Of a DNA stretch of 48,263 nucleotides, positions 26,466-35,259 are shown piece after piece; position 1 is the stretch's first letter; each line of letters starts with the position of its first letter. Below the pieces are notes generated by a model. That model had not been told where the DNA came from. It searched no databases and saw only the letters and a list, made by a program, of their open reading frames with translations. The translations under genes were made by a program, and so were the position numbers. This DNA is from Candidatus Heimdallarchaeota archaeon (lineage in GTDB: Archaea > Asgardarchaeota > Heimdallarchaeia > Hodarchaeales > Hodarchaeaceae), in contig RDOB01000012.1 of NCBI GenBank assembly GCA_011364965.1, positions 1 to 48,263 of the forward strand, given 5' to 3'.

Positions 26466-27353
26466 ATGGATCGATTTTCAAGACATGCAGGAAGTTGGTA
26501 TGCAGGAACCAAAGCTTCATTAGAAAGCCAAATTCACGAGCTTTTCTTAAATAAATGGGGAGTAGGAAAGGACCCCTTGGAGTTCAAGAATGAAAGGACA
26601 CTTGAGGAAGACATTATAGGAATTGCATCTCCTCATGCAGGATATGCGTATAGCGGTCCAATTGCGTCTCATGGATATGCTCTTTTATACGATCAATTTG
26701 AAAAAATTGACAGTGCAATTGTTTTAGGCCCAAATCATAGCGGTTTTGGAGCTCCGATATCAATTTACCCCGAAGGAGCATGGAATAATCCTCTTGGGAG
26801 TATTTCAATCGATCAGGAGTTAGTTGCATTCGCAAAGTCATATTCGTTTGATAGATTACGAAATAAAATCGGATTTGAGACTTCTGCACATCTAAATGAG
26901 CATTCAATTGACATTCAACTTCCTTTTCTTCAGTATTTATACAAGGATACTTTTGAAATTTTACCAATCTGCCTAGGAGACCAATCATATAACACAACTG
27001 TTGCAGAATTATCTCAATTTCTATCTGAATTGTTGAAAGCATTTTCTGAGAGGAAAATTATAATTATAGCGAGTAGTGATCTATCCCATGAGCACAATTA
27101 TGACCTAGTTGTAAAAAATGATCAAACCATGCTATCTTATCTTGAAAAAGGAGATTTAAATGGAGCAGAACAGTACCGAAAACATGTTTCGATGACAATG
27201 TGTGGTTTTGGACCAGTTTTTACTCTGATTAGGACTGCAGCTACATTTGGAAAACCTATTGTAAAAGTGTTGAAATATGCTAATAGCTCTGATATCCACC
27301 CTGGTGGTGGTTACACAGTTGGTTATGCGAGTATAGCAGTAAGTGCTAATTAA
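26466..27353 (+). CDS. amrB: MEMO family protein (AmmeMemoRadiSam system protein B)
   Basis: 295 aa, ATG with AGGTG 7 bases upstream. Visible family features: RHAGSWYAG near the N-terminus, ASPHAGYAYSGPIASHGY (about 54-71), LGPNHSGFG (about 89-97), EHSIDIQLPFLQY (about 143-155), ASSDLSHEH (about 200-208), and the C-terminal GGGYTVGYAS. MEMO folds resemble class III extradiol dioxygenases; the His residues of the SPHAGY, GPNHSG and SSDLSH blocks line the metal site. In archaea and bacteria it often accompanies AMMECR1 and a radical SAM protein, but neither is in this window. Biochemical role unsettled; proposed links are to redox or RNA/protein modification. Confidence 0.92.
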   Translation: MDRFSRHAGSWYAGTKASLESQIHELFLNKWGVGKDPLEFKNERTLEEDIIGIASPHAGYAYSGPIASHGYALLYDQFEKIDSAIVLGPNHSGFGAPISIYPEGAWNNPLGSISIDQELVAFAKSYSFDRLRNKIGFETSAHLNEHSIDIQLPFLQYLYKDTFEILPICLGDQSYNTTVAELSQFLSELLKAFSERKIIIIASSDLSHEHNYDLVVKNDQTMLSYLEKGDLNGAEQYRKHVSMTMCGFGPVFTLIRTAATFGKPIVKVLKYANSSDIHPGGGYTVGYASIAVSAN

Positions 27354-27370
27354 AAATTCGGGGCGTATTA

Positions 27371-28342
27371 ATGAAAAACGGAGTACTGATTATCGGTAAA
27401 ATCAGGTCGCGACTACAACTGACCCTGAATAACAGAATTGAAGCTTTGGTTGAAAATCCTTCTCAAATTCATGATTTAAGCGACTCCAAACGCGATTATG
27501 GTGGAATGGGTTTAGAGGTCGCTACTGGACTAGCTGTACTAGGAACTTCACCGATTTTAGTATCAGCAGTTGGACGAGACTTTGATTATCTCTTTCAGGA
27601 CTATCTTAACGACTATAACATACAATGTAAGGCATTTAGGAATAAAGAAAAGGAATCATCCATTTTAATTGAAATTAGAGACAAACAGGGGAAAAAAATT
27701 TACTTAAATCAAGAAAACGCTTATCTTTATTTGGCTGAAAATAATTTATCAGATGTTATGGATATTAATACAGCAACAAATCTCATAGGGGCATTTATTG
27801 CTACTGGAAAAGTTGAGGCTGACATAAAATTTATATCAGATGTTTATGAGTCAAATCCTCGAATTCCTATAATTCATTCCCCCGATGAGAATATTAATGA
27901 GCTTACAAAGTGGCGTCTTGAACAGGTTTTTGAAAAAATCTCAATTCTGGTTTGCTCAGAAGCTGAGCTCCAAAAGATAGAAAGCAATATGAATATTGAC
28001 CGGAAAGATATATTATCAACCGAGAATTATTCTAGATTGAAGTATATTGTGAGCTTGGAACATCGTGATCGTACGATTATCTATTCCAAGTCAAAAATGG
28101 TTAAAATTTCCGCTGCTCCTGCTGATGAAGTACTTTCCGAGACTGGTTGGAAAAATGCTTTTCGTGCTGGATTAATTTATGGGATTTTAAATAAAAAGCC
28201 AATAGAGGAAGCTGCTAAGCTTGGAGCTGCGTTGGCATCATATGCAGTGGAAACTCGGGAGTATTTTCCCTTCTATCCGAGCATTGAACAGGTTTCTCTC
28301 CGATCTTTTGAAGTTAAGGCTATAGATAAAAAATATAATTAA
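27371..28342 (+). CDS. PfkB/ribokinase-family protein lacking the catalytic Asp
   Basis: 323 aa, ATG 17 bases after the MEMO stop. Ribokinase-like features: GGMGLEVATGLAVLG near residue 40-54, AVGRDFDYLF, and a C-terminal ATP-site region resembling archaeal nucleoside kinases (NAFRAGLIYGI, AKLGAALASYAVE). The decisive family motif DTTGAGDAF reads SETGWKNAF here, so the anion-hole GAG is GWK and the catalytic Asp is Asn262. This suggests a protein that binds a sugar or nucleoside but cannot phosphorylate it, or has shifted chemistry. Its last four bases overlap the end of the convergent gene. It may be a regulator or a non-catalytic subunit; the frame is intact, so it is not a pseudogene. Confidence 0.8.
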   Translation: MKNGVLIIGKIRSRLQLTLNNRIEALVENPSQIHDLSDSKRDYGGMGLEVATGLAVLGTSPILVSAVGRDFDYLFQDYLNDYNIQCKAFRNKEKESSILIEIRDKQGKKIYLNQENAYLYLAENNLSDVMDINTATNLIGAFIATGKVEADIKFISDVYESNPRIPIIHSPDENINELTKWRLEQVFEKISILVCSEAELQKIESNMNIDRKDILSTENYSRLKYIVSLEHRDRTIIYSKSKMVKISAAPADEVLSETGWKNAFRAGLIYGILNKKPIEEAAKLGAALASYAVETREYFPFYPSIEQVSLRSFEVKAIDKKYN

Positions 28343-29292
28343 AAAAATTCTGAATAGCTGTACGCTAATTCATAATATTTTTGTGACAAAGCATTCAGTG
28401 ATTTTTTTTTCTCCTCATTTGAATTATTAGACGCTTGAAATCCATATACTTTTCCTCTAACATAAGCTCGGTAACATTTAAAGAAATAAATTATGTCCTC
28501 AAGTAATTCATCTTTACTTTCCTTGATATATTCACTCAAAAACGTATTTGATAGCTCACTTTTACCCCAAAAATCTAGGTCCATTGCGAGAAAACCTACA
28601 TCTTCCGCAACATCTCCGTAACGAAGTAAAGGATTAAACTCGATGCAATCAAAGATTTTAATTTCTTCATTTGGCAAAATGAAGATGTTTTGACTTTGCA
28701 AATCGCCATGGTTATCAGTTATTCTGTTCTCGTTGATTCTCTCTTGAAAAAGGCCTTTATTACCGTCTAAAAAACCACAAATTTTCGTTTTGAAGTTTTT
28801 ATCAATTTTTCTAAATTGCGAGGTTGTTCGAAAGTTCTCATCCCATTTTTCCCCGATGTACTTCAATTCTCCCCATTCTGGAACTTTATTGGTCTTCTTA
28901 TGAAAATCTGCAAGTTCACGTGCAATATTTTTGACAGCTTGTTCACTAACCAAATTCTTCTCAAGTAACTGACTCATCAACCGATCTTCGGGCATCTGTT
29001 TCATCCGTACGCCATATTCTATGATCTCATCCTCCCCATTGATTTTTCCCTTACTATCAATGGCGATTACATCCAAATAAATCTCAGGAGAGAATCTTGA
29101 ATTCAATTCGATCTCTTCATGGCAATATTTCTTTCGTAAATCTAAAGTGGAGAAATCAAGTATATCACCAAATTTTATCTCCTTTTTTACTTTATAAGCA
29201 AAATTTCCCGTTAAAAAAACCCATGAGATATGGGTTTCCCGAATTTCAATAGATTTTACAGGATGTTCATATGCAGATGCATTTAATAACAT
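28339..29292 (-). CDS. Aminoglycoside-phosphotransferase-fold kinase (APH/choline-kinase superfamily)
   Basis: ATG at 29292 lies one base after the stop of the preceding P-loop kinase; a TTG at 29313 would overlap that gene by 20 bases. About 317 aa. Catalytic loop NHGDLQSQNIF, with the Brenner-type H-G-D-x4-N, followed by the metal Asp in IFDCIEFNP. Immediately downstream is YGDVAEDVGFLAMDLDFWG, typical of the APH domain found fused to a P-loop kinase in bacteria. N-terminal VKKEIKFGDILDFSTLDLR matches the same bacterial fusion family. Here the two halves are separate genes in opposite order (P-loop kinase first). Likely phosphorylates a small molecule with a hydroxyl group; substrate unknown. 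Confidence 0.85.
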   Translation of the reverse strand: MLLNASAYEHPVKSIEIRETHISWVFLTGNFAYKVKKEIKFGDILDFSTLDLRKKYCHEEIELNSRFSPEIYLDVIAIDSKGKINGEDEIIEYGVRMKQMPEDRLMSQLLEKNLVSEQAVKNIARELADFHKKTNKVPEWGELKYIGEKWDENFRTTSQFRKIDKNFKTKICGFLDGNKGLFQERINENRITDNHGDLQSQNIFILPNEEIKIFDCIEFNPLLRYGDVAEDVGFLAMDLDFWGKSELSNTFLSEYIKESKDELLEDIIYFFKCYRAYVRGKVYGFQASNNSNEEKKKSLNALSQKYYELAYSYSEFF

Positions 29293-29293
29293 T

Positions 29294-29842
29294 TCAGGGT
29301 TGAAAGTGTTCAATATAACTCATCACTTCTCTAATGTTGATTTCAATATCTTTACCTGTGTTGACAATCAGATGCTTTTGAGTAATAGGTTCAAACCTTT
29401 TTTTCAACTCTATATAGATCTCAAAATTTGCATCACTGGTTTCTAGGTCTTGATCTAGTCTATTATTTATACGATTCTTGACTATTTCTTCTTTACAAAC
29501 CGTTTCAATTATCACCAGTTGCGTATCAAAATGTTTGCAAAGAGAGATGAGAGGCTCTCTAAGTTGAGCTGAATAGAAGGTTCCATCCACAATAACAGAA
29601 TGCTTTTGATGGATTAAAATTTCCACAAATGCATATAAGATATCATAGATGAAATTTCGATTCTTTTCCGAATAAAGATCTTCTCCAAATGGCATGTACT
29701 TATGTTCAGCCACTTTGAATATTCGTTTTCGGATAATATCTGTTGAGAGTAAAATAGGATGTGAATTTAACTCTTTTTGTAGTCTTTGTGCAAAGAAGGA
29801 CTTTCCTGTACCAGGTAACCCAGTAATAAGAATGAGAGACAC
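29294..29842 (-). CDS. P-loop kinase (AAA_33/gluconokinase-like)
   Basis: 182 aa, GTG start. Walker A GLPGTGKS (8-15), then the STDIIRKR block, VIVDGTFYSAQLRE (about 91-104), and a lid-like region with Arg residues (KNRINNRLDQ). This matches the small AAA_33 kinases that are the C-terminal half of bacterial APH-P-loop fusion proteins. Its stop lies one base from the start of the APH gene, so the pair is coupled translationally and probably forms one complex. Typical enzymes in this fold phosphorylate sugars, nucleotides or polynucleotides. Confidence 0.85.
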   Translation of the reverse strand: MSLILITGLPGTGKSFFAQRLQKELNSHPILLSTDIIRKRIFKVAEHKYMPFGEDLYSEKNRNFIYDILYAFVEILIHQKHSVIVDGTFYSAQLREPLISLCKHFDTQLVIIETVCKEEIVKNRINNRLDQDLETSDANFEIYIELKKRFEPITQKHLIVNTGKDIEINIREVMSYIEHFQP

Positions 29843-29917
29843 AATGGAATCCTTCGTAAGCTTCTAAAAAGAGGTCTCTTATGATAAAATAAAATACTAT
29901 TCTAAGCGAAGAAATTG

Positions 29918-30292
29918 TTACAAGGTAACTCCATGTGCTGCTGCACCATACGCCCACAAAGAGATTTGTTTGAAATCAACCAATTCGAGCCCGATATCCT
30001 CTAATTCGCGCCTCATCACCATTTTTAAACGATTGATTAAGATAGGTCTTTCTTTAACGATATCATCTTCATTCACATCTCCGATAATGACATCAATGTT
30101 CCGTTGAACTTGGAAAAAGAGGAAAACATTCACTGCGTCTTGATCAAGAATCCCAGAAGTTGCTGCTTTTAATAATTCGATATCCTTAACATGATAATTT
30201 AGAATCCCACGAAAATCAATTTCCTGACCTTTAGTTGATATTCGCGTATAAAAAAAGCTAAGGTTATAAATGCAATATTTTTGAACTTTCAT
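29918..30292 (-). CDS. Hypothetical small protein, weakly SPFH-like
   Basis: 124 aa, ATG start. Segment ELLKAATSGILDQD followed by hydrophobic VNVFLFFQV strands and a helical LINRLKMVMRRELEDIGLELVDF that ends in a strand. The last part recalls the R-x-E-L-x-x-G-L/V-x-V-x-x-F pattern of SPFH/prohibitin domains, but the length is too short for a full domain and no N-terminal membrane segment is present. I cannot name the family. It sits between the P-loop kinase and adenine deaminase genes, 75 bases upstream of the former. Confidence 0.5.
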   Translation of the reverse strand: MKVQKYCIYNLSFFYTRISTKGQEIDFRGILNYHVKDIELLKAATSGILDQDAVNVFLFFQVQRNIDVIIGDVNEDDIVKERPILINRLKMVMRRELEDIGLELVDFKQISLWAYGAAAHGVTL

Positions 30293-30350
30293 TCTAACAT
30301 TTCCATCAGATTCTTTATCTAATTACGCTTTAAGATTGAAACATCTTGAA

Positions 30351-32120
30351 TTAGATAATTACATTAGTAAATATAAATTTATCAACATCAATTAATCCCT
30401 TATCTGTTAATTTTAAATGAGGGATTACAGGTAAAGCCATAAACGATAACGCCATTAATGGCTCATCAAATTGTGTTAGTTCTTTAAAGATCTTATTTAT
30501 ACCTTTCAGCTGGTTATAGAGGGATTGATAAGATTCAATACTCATCAATCCTGCAACAGGTAATGGAACTTCATAAATTTCATCATTTACCATAACGACA
30601 TAGCCTCCCCGGATCTTCCTAACCTGATTAATAGCTCGAATCATCATCTGAGGATTTGAACCGGTAATTATAAGGTTGTGGCTATCATGAGCTACTGTTG
30701 TAGCCATAGCAAAATTTTTGTTTTGAATACCGAAACCTTTAATGAAACCATTTCCAATGTTCCCATTTATTCCATAGCGCTCAATAACTGATAAAGAAAG
30801 AATATCATTTTCAGGTTGAGGGTAAACAATCCCATTTTTAACTTCCAATTCAATGGATAAGGCATTAGTAAGAAGAGAATGTGGTAAAACTTCAATGATC
30901 TTCATTGGATACCTTCCATCCGGAATATCCGTTTTTATCTGCAGCATGGAGGTAATAATTTCATTTTTTAATTTTATTGTATCCGTGGTCCATTCAGGGT
31001 ACTCCACTGGTGAATATTCCCAAAGAAGTTGATTATTTTGGTAAACTATTATTCCATCGAATAAGACAGTTTCAACTTGAAAATTCTCGAGATCTTGTAA
31101 GATAACTATATCTGCGTTTTTTCCAGGTGATAGACTCCCAAATATCTTCTCTAATCCAAGATAAGTTGCAGTATTGATTGTAACCATTTGTATTGCTTGA
31201 ATAGGATCAATTCCTTCCTGTACAGCGATTTGAAGTTGATGATTTAAATGGCCTTTTTCATACAGATCAATAACGTTCCGATCATCAGTTGCTAAGAGAC
31301 AATTACGAAGATCCAGATTTTTATTCTTTGTAGCTTTTAGTACATTTCTCAAATCCTTTGCGAGTGAACCCTGCCGAGCCATAACTCGCATACCCTTCCG
31401 TAATTTTTCGAGAAATTCCTCCGAAGTGGTACTTTCATGATCTGATCCGATACCTATGCTGATGTATGCATCTAAATCGTTACCTGAGACATTAGGGCTA
31501 TGGCCGTCCATAACTTTCAATGTTTTTCCTAATAGTACTTTTTTCAAAACTTCTTCATCTTTAAATAGTACACCAGGATAGTTCATAACCTCTCCAAGTC
31601 CAAAAAATCTTGGTTCATTGTTAATAAGAGTCTGAATGGATTTAGAGTCTATTATATGTCCAGAGGTTTCTAACCCTGGTGCAGCAGGTACACACGAAGG
31701 GATTTCAATAAGAAATCTCAATGGTAGATCTTCGGAATGATCGAGTAGAAATTTTAATCCATTTACTCCTAGGGTGTTTCCGATTTCATGCGGATCTAAC
31801 AAAACAGTTGTTGTGCCATGAGGAACCACAAGTTTTGAAAATTCTGCTGGTGGAAGCATCGTACTCTCAATATGAAGATGAGACTCTATGAAACCTGGCG
31901 CTATATATCTTCCACTAGCATCGAGTACCCGTTTGCAAGATTTCTCATCTATTTGTCCTGGTATTGCTACATTTATAATCTTATTCTTAAATATACGAAT
32001 ATCTGCAGGGTAAATCTCTCGTGTTAGAACATTAACAAGTAAACCGTTTTTGATAAGAATATCGGAGGAAATATCTCCCCGTGCTGCAGAAATCATGTCT
32101 TTAAGCTCTGAGATATTCAC
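30351..32120 (-). CDS. adeC: Adenine deaminase
   Basis: 589 aa, GTG start with AGGAG 9 bases upstream. Converts adenine to hypoxanthine with release of ammonia, in purine salvage. The two-metal amidohydrolase site is visible: GFIESHLHIEST with H81 and H83, DPHEIGNT (about 110-117), GLGEVMNYPG, KVMDGHSPNVSG with the second-domain His, and TDDRN near 280 carrying the catalytic Asp. The C-terminal half holds AHDSHNLIITGSN, a block characteristic of AdeC, and the final beta-sandwich. Length and order are normal for the family (about 570-600 aa). Confidence 0.93.
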   Translation of the reverse strand: MNISELKDMISAARGDISSDILIKNGLLVNVLTREIYPADIRIFKNKIINVAIPGQIDEKSCKRVLDASGRYIAPGFIESHLHIESTMLPPAEFSKLVVPHGTTTVLLDPHEIGNTLGVNGLKFLLDHSEDLPLRFLIEIPSCVPAAPGLETSGHIIDSKSIQTLINNEPRFFGLGEVMNYPGVLFKDEEVLKKVLLGKTLKVMDGHSPNVSGNDLDAYISIGIGSDHESTTSEEFLEKLRKGMRVMARQGSLAKDLRNVLKATKNKNLDLRNCLLATDDRNVIDLYEKGHLNHQLQIAVQEGIDPIQAIQMVTINTATYLGLEKIFGSLSPGKNADIVILQDLENFQVETVLFDGIIVYQNNQLLWEYSPVEYPEWTTDTIKLKNEIITSMLQIKTDIPDGRYPMKIIEVLPHSLLTNALSIELEVKNGIVYPQPENDILSLSVIERYGINGNIGNGFIKGFGIQNKNFAMATTVAHDSHNLIITGSNPQMMIRAINQVRKIRGGYVVMVNDEIYEVPLPVAGLMSIESYQSLYNQLKGINKIFKELTQFDEPLMALSFMALPVIPHLKLTDKGLIDVDKFIFTNVII

Positions 32121-32147
32121 TTAAAATAACTCCTAAGTTATATAGGA

Positions 32148-32996
32148 TTAATGAAACAATTTCACGATGATTTGCATAAGCTGGTCTGCCGTGATAACTT
32201 CTCTTTTAATAATTTCTAATTTTATTTCGTTCGTTTGGGATTTAAATCTGATATAATCATGATAATTTTCAATAAGTGCTTGCTTAAGCATCAGAGGTAA
32301 AGTTAACCTAAGAAATGATTTATTTCTTTCTGCTGTTTGATCCATATGATAGGAAACGATACTAATTAGTTCATCAGTTCTCGAGACGAGTTTTTCAAAA
32401 TCTCGACTTAGAACTTTGATAATTGATCCATCTTCACAAAGATCTTTATCTAATTCAAATACTTCTGTCATTGCTGCAGACATAGGTCTAAGAACATTTT
32501 CAGCAAATGTAGTAAGAGAGTTTTCAAGTTGTTCCTCAAAATCAATTTCCAAGTGGGTGTTAAGTGCGACAAAATAGTCTTTTCTTAATGGTCGTAATTC
32601 TGCAGTTGCAGGGTAAATATCTTTTGTAGATCCTCGAACAGATATTGGATATATATCTCCCAAATAAAATTCTAAATAACCAGCTTTGGGGATATCATGA
32701 GATAACAAAGTATATCCTTTAAGTTGTTGCGCTATTGCTTCTAGAAATTCTATTGTGATTAAAGGCATTAATTCCAGAGGAAAATCCTCATCTGGGTCAA
32801 CTCGTTTATGAATATCCATAAAAGGAAAGTTAAAAGAGACAATATCAAATTGTTTTTCATTTCCATCAATATTAAGTGTGCAACTTAATTTTTTCGGGGT
32901 TATTTGTATTGATTTAATCGCTTCTAGACCGCTTATCTCTAATGATTTATTTATAGACCCCTCAATTGACACAGGAGGGAAAAGCTGAAAATACAT
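32148..32996 (-). CDS. Hypothetical protein
   Basis: A TTG at 33044 is open, but ATG at 32996 has GGTGA about 7 bases upstream and a TATA-like TTATAATATA lies near 33049-33060, whose transcript would begin inside the longer version; I therefore prefer 32996 (about 282 aa). N-terminal half is beta-rich (MYFQLFPPVSIEGSI), the middle contains LEFYLGDIYPISVRGSTKD, and the C-terminal half is helical (LTTFAENVLRPMSAAMTEVF, MLKQALIENYHDYIRFK). Soluble, no Cys or nucleotide motifs. I recognise no family. It lies between a helicase gene and adenine deaminase in the same direction; spacing to the latter is 27 bases, so they may share a transcript. Confidence 0.7.
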   Translation of the reverse strand: MYFQLFPPVSIEGSINKSLEISGLEAIKSIQITPKKLSCTLNIDGNEKQFDIVSFNFPFMDIHKRVDPDEDFPLELMPLITIEFLEAIAQQLKGYTLLSHDIPKAGYLEFYLGDIYPISVRGSTKDIYPATAELRPLRKDYFVALNTHLEIDFEEQLENSLTTFAENVLRPMSAAMTEVFELDKDLCEDGSIIKVLSRDFEKLVSRTDELISIVSYHMDQTAERNKSFLRLTLPLMLKQALIENYHDYIRFKSQTNEIKLEIIKREVITADQLMQIIVKLFH

Positions 32997-33101
32997 CTTC
33001 CTTTCACCACATAAAGAAAATCTATGCTTACCATCGTACTTCAAATTAATTATATTATAAGCGTTATTAGAGAAATTCTCTGTACAAAACGATGATAAAA
33101 A

Positions 33102-34913
33102 TCAATCTTTTCTTAATAGATCCATTAAACCACTAGATTCAAGCCATTCTCTATCTTTAGTTTTCATTTTAGAAAAATCTGAGTTTATATTTACATTTGA
33201 TAAGTTATACTGCCGAGGTTTGGAAATGGATGCGTTTAACTTGTTAACTATTTGAAGAACTTCTTCCTCGGATTTTTCATGAATTCTTTCTCGAAACCAG
33301 GCCTCTAAACTCTTCATATTTTTCTGATTTAGCCATCTGAAGTTTCCATCTAGACAATAGGTAACCCCCCAATCGTACTCATTGCGCTGAATTCTTCCAT
33401 GGGCTTGTTGTATTGAAATCAAAACTGCTTTTTCCAGAAAATCTGGGTATTTTGCAGCTTTCTTTCGTACAATAGGATCTCCCATCATAGGGAAAGGAAC
33501 TTTTGGGATAATGCATACACGTGCTAAATCATCATCTAAAGAAATCCCTTCCCATCCACTTGGAGTGATTAATACGTCTCCTTCCCTTTCGGTAATGAAA
33601 CGTTTAATTGCACCATCTGATTTTCCAGAAGTATGTGTTATCACCATTAAGCCAAGAGATTTTGCGGTAGTTTCCATTAAACGAGCCAATTCAAAGCTGG
33701 AAGACAGAATTAAAGATCTAAGATTTAATTTTTTAGTTAATTCAAGTAATTTTCGTGAATTTTTCTGGATATAATCAAATGCATTCTTTTTGCGGTCTTT
33801 TGAGGTGGAAAGGCGCTCTGCTTCCTTTAATAATATAAATGGATGAAGGTCTTTGTTGAAAGACGATACTTCATGGATAAAATGACAATGCTGGGGACTC
33901 AATCCTATTAGATTAGCTAAATATTCCCCATCGCCTATGGTTGCTGATAAAAACAGGTTTTTACTTCCCCTAAATAACTTAGAGAAGATAAAAGCAAGAT
34001 CAAAAGGTTGAAGGACAAGCTTGGTTGATCGTGATTCCCCATCTCTTTGAAAGAAAAATGCAAGATCAGATGAAACAGGGTTTTCAATCAACTCGGATAA
34101 TGCTAAAATCATCTCAGAGGATCGTCGAAGTTCTCTAAGATTATCATGGTTTGCAGCTACGGGATTTTCATTAAGTAATTTCGCCATTTCAGTCTCATAT
34201 GCTGCTAATGCTCCCTGTAACTTGTCCACATATTCCAGACCAGACTCTTGGGGAATCTCAAAATAATATTTATCCCCTAACTCTTCCGTCTCCCATGATT
34301 GAAATTGATTTAAAAGCTCTGGATCACTAGTTAATTTTTTTATCAAATTTTTCTTAATTTCAACCCGAAGTAAGTGTTCCAGATTTAATAAGTTATGAGC
34401 TTCGTCAAATATGCGAAAAGTTGCTTTATCATCTCCTAAATCTACATACTTGAATACCCACCAGTTTAAAATACGCACCTGACTTTTACGGATGTCTCTG
34501 CGCGCTTTCAATAATGCACATCGATGTCTAGCACTACAAGTTTGAGCATACAACGGATCAAAGGCACATGGAGAAATATTCGCTCCTGATTTGATGATAG
34601 GACAATAATAGGAACCTCTTCCTTTCAAAAGAGAGACAGAAAAACCATGTTTACGGGCATAGCGCTGCAGAATTTCATTCCAGAAATCCTGATGCATTTT
34701 ATAAGGCACCAAAATATCAATTTTGGCTGATGAATTATTTTTTAAGTAATCTGTTAAAATACAAGCAGCTAAATCAGTCTTACCTGATCCAGTTGGTAAG
34801 GAACAGAAGAAAGAATGGAAACGGGGCCAATTTTCTTGGATTAGAGTAAATGATCGATCTTGTTGAGGTCTAACTTGGGGATGGATAATTAAATCCGAAA
34901 TTAATGAATTCAC
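33102..34913 (-). CDS. XPD/DinG-like superfamily 2 helicase with Fe-S domain
   Basis: 603 aa, GTG start with GAGGT 6 bases upstream. Walker A LPTGSGKTD (39-47), DEAH box at 170-173. Four Cys at 104, 116, 126 and 132 sit between motif I and II, the place of the 4Fe-4S cluster in XPD helicases. C-terminal motifs: LILSSSFELARLM (motif IV), VLITPSGWEGISLDDDLAR (motif V), QAHGRIQRNEYDWG (motif VI, with the arginine fingers). XPD/DinG proteins unwind DNA 5' to 3' in repair or recombination. This one could be the organism's XPD or a DinG-like paralog; motif VI reads QxxGRIQR where QxxGRxxR is normal. N-terminus is short (about 40 aa before motif I), as expected. Confidence 0.92.
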   Translation of the reverse strand: MNSLISDLIIHPQVRPQQDRSFTLIQENWPRFHSFFCSLPTGSGKTDLAACILTDYLKNNSSAKIDILVPYKMHQDFWNEILQRYARKHGFSVSLLKGRGSYYCPIIKSGANISPCAFDPLYAQTCSARHRCALLKARRDIRKSQVRILNWWVFKYVDLGDDKATFRIFDEAHNLLNLEHLLRVEIKKNLIKKLTSDPELLNQFQSWETEELGDKYYFEIPQESGLEYVDKLQGALAAYETEMAKLLNENPVAANHDNLRELRRSSEMILALSELIENPVSSDLAFFFQRDGESRSTKLVLQPFDLAFIFSKLFRGSKNLFLSATIGDGEYLANLIGLSPQHCHFIHEVSSFNKDLHPFILLKEAERLSTSKDRKKNAFDYIQKNSRKLLELTKKLNLRSLILSSSFELARLMETTAKSLGLMVITHTSGKSDGAIKRFITEREGDVLITPSGWEGISLDDDLARVCIIPKVPFPMMGDPIVRKKAAKYPDFLEKAVLISIQQAHGRIQRNEYDWGVTYCLDGNFRWLNQKNMKSLEAWFRERIHEKSEEEVLQIVNKLNASISKPRQYNLSNVNINSDFSKMKTKDREWLESSGLMDLLRKD

Positions 34914-34987
34914 AGATTAACCTCATTCAATACTTCATCTGACCCAATAAAGGACTTATTGTATATAATTTAAAAAAATATTAAATT

Positions 34988-35203
34988 TTAATATTGTCGT
35001 CGGGCTTTTTTAATTTTTTTAGCAGTTTTTCGATCCATACCTTTGGGAGTTCGTGTTCGTGGAAATAATATTCCGTCACCTTCAGGTAAACTAGATTTTT
35101 CTCTTCGCTTCCGTTTGCTTTTGGATGATGGAGAAGCTTTTTCGCTCTCCTGTGGTTTTTTTTTCCTCTTCGGTTTGGGTAATCGCTTATCTTTGAGGGA
35201 CAT
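34988..35203 (-). CDS. Small Lys/Arg-rich protein
   Basis: 71 aa, ATG start. About 40% Lys plus Arg, with PKPKRKKKPQE and SKSKRKRREK, then GDGILFPRTRTPKGM and a C-terminal KTAKKIKKARRQY helix. A TATA-like TTATATGT lies about 30 bases upstream on the minus strand. The composition suggests a nucleic-acid binding protein, for example a ribosome-associated or chromatin-type factor. No known family recognised. The frame is short, but its base composition and the near-ideal promoter distance make it credible. Confidence 0.65.
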   Translation of the reverse strand: MSLKDKRLPKPKRKKKPQESEKASPSSKSKRKRREKSSLPEGDGILFPRTRTPKGMDRKTAKKIKKARRQY

Positions 35204-35259
35204 TCTTTATTCGATCCCAGAATCAGAGTTCTTACATATAAATCAATATATATTATGTA

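Noticed and set aside
26614..27042. Minus-strand frame of 142 codons inside the MEMO gene
   Set aside because: Fully antisense to a gene with clear family motifs; a shadow frame.
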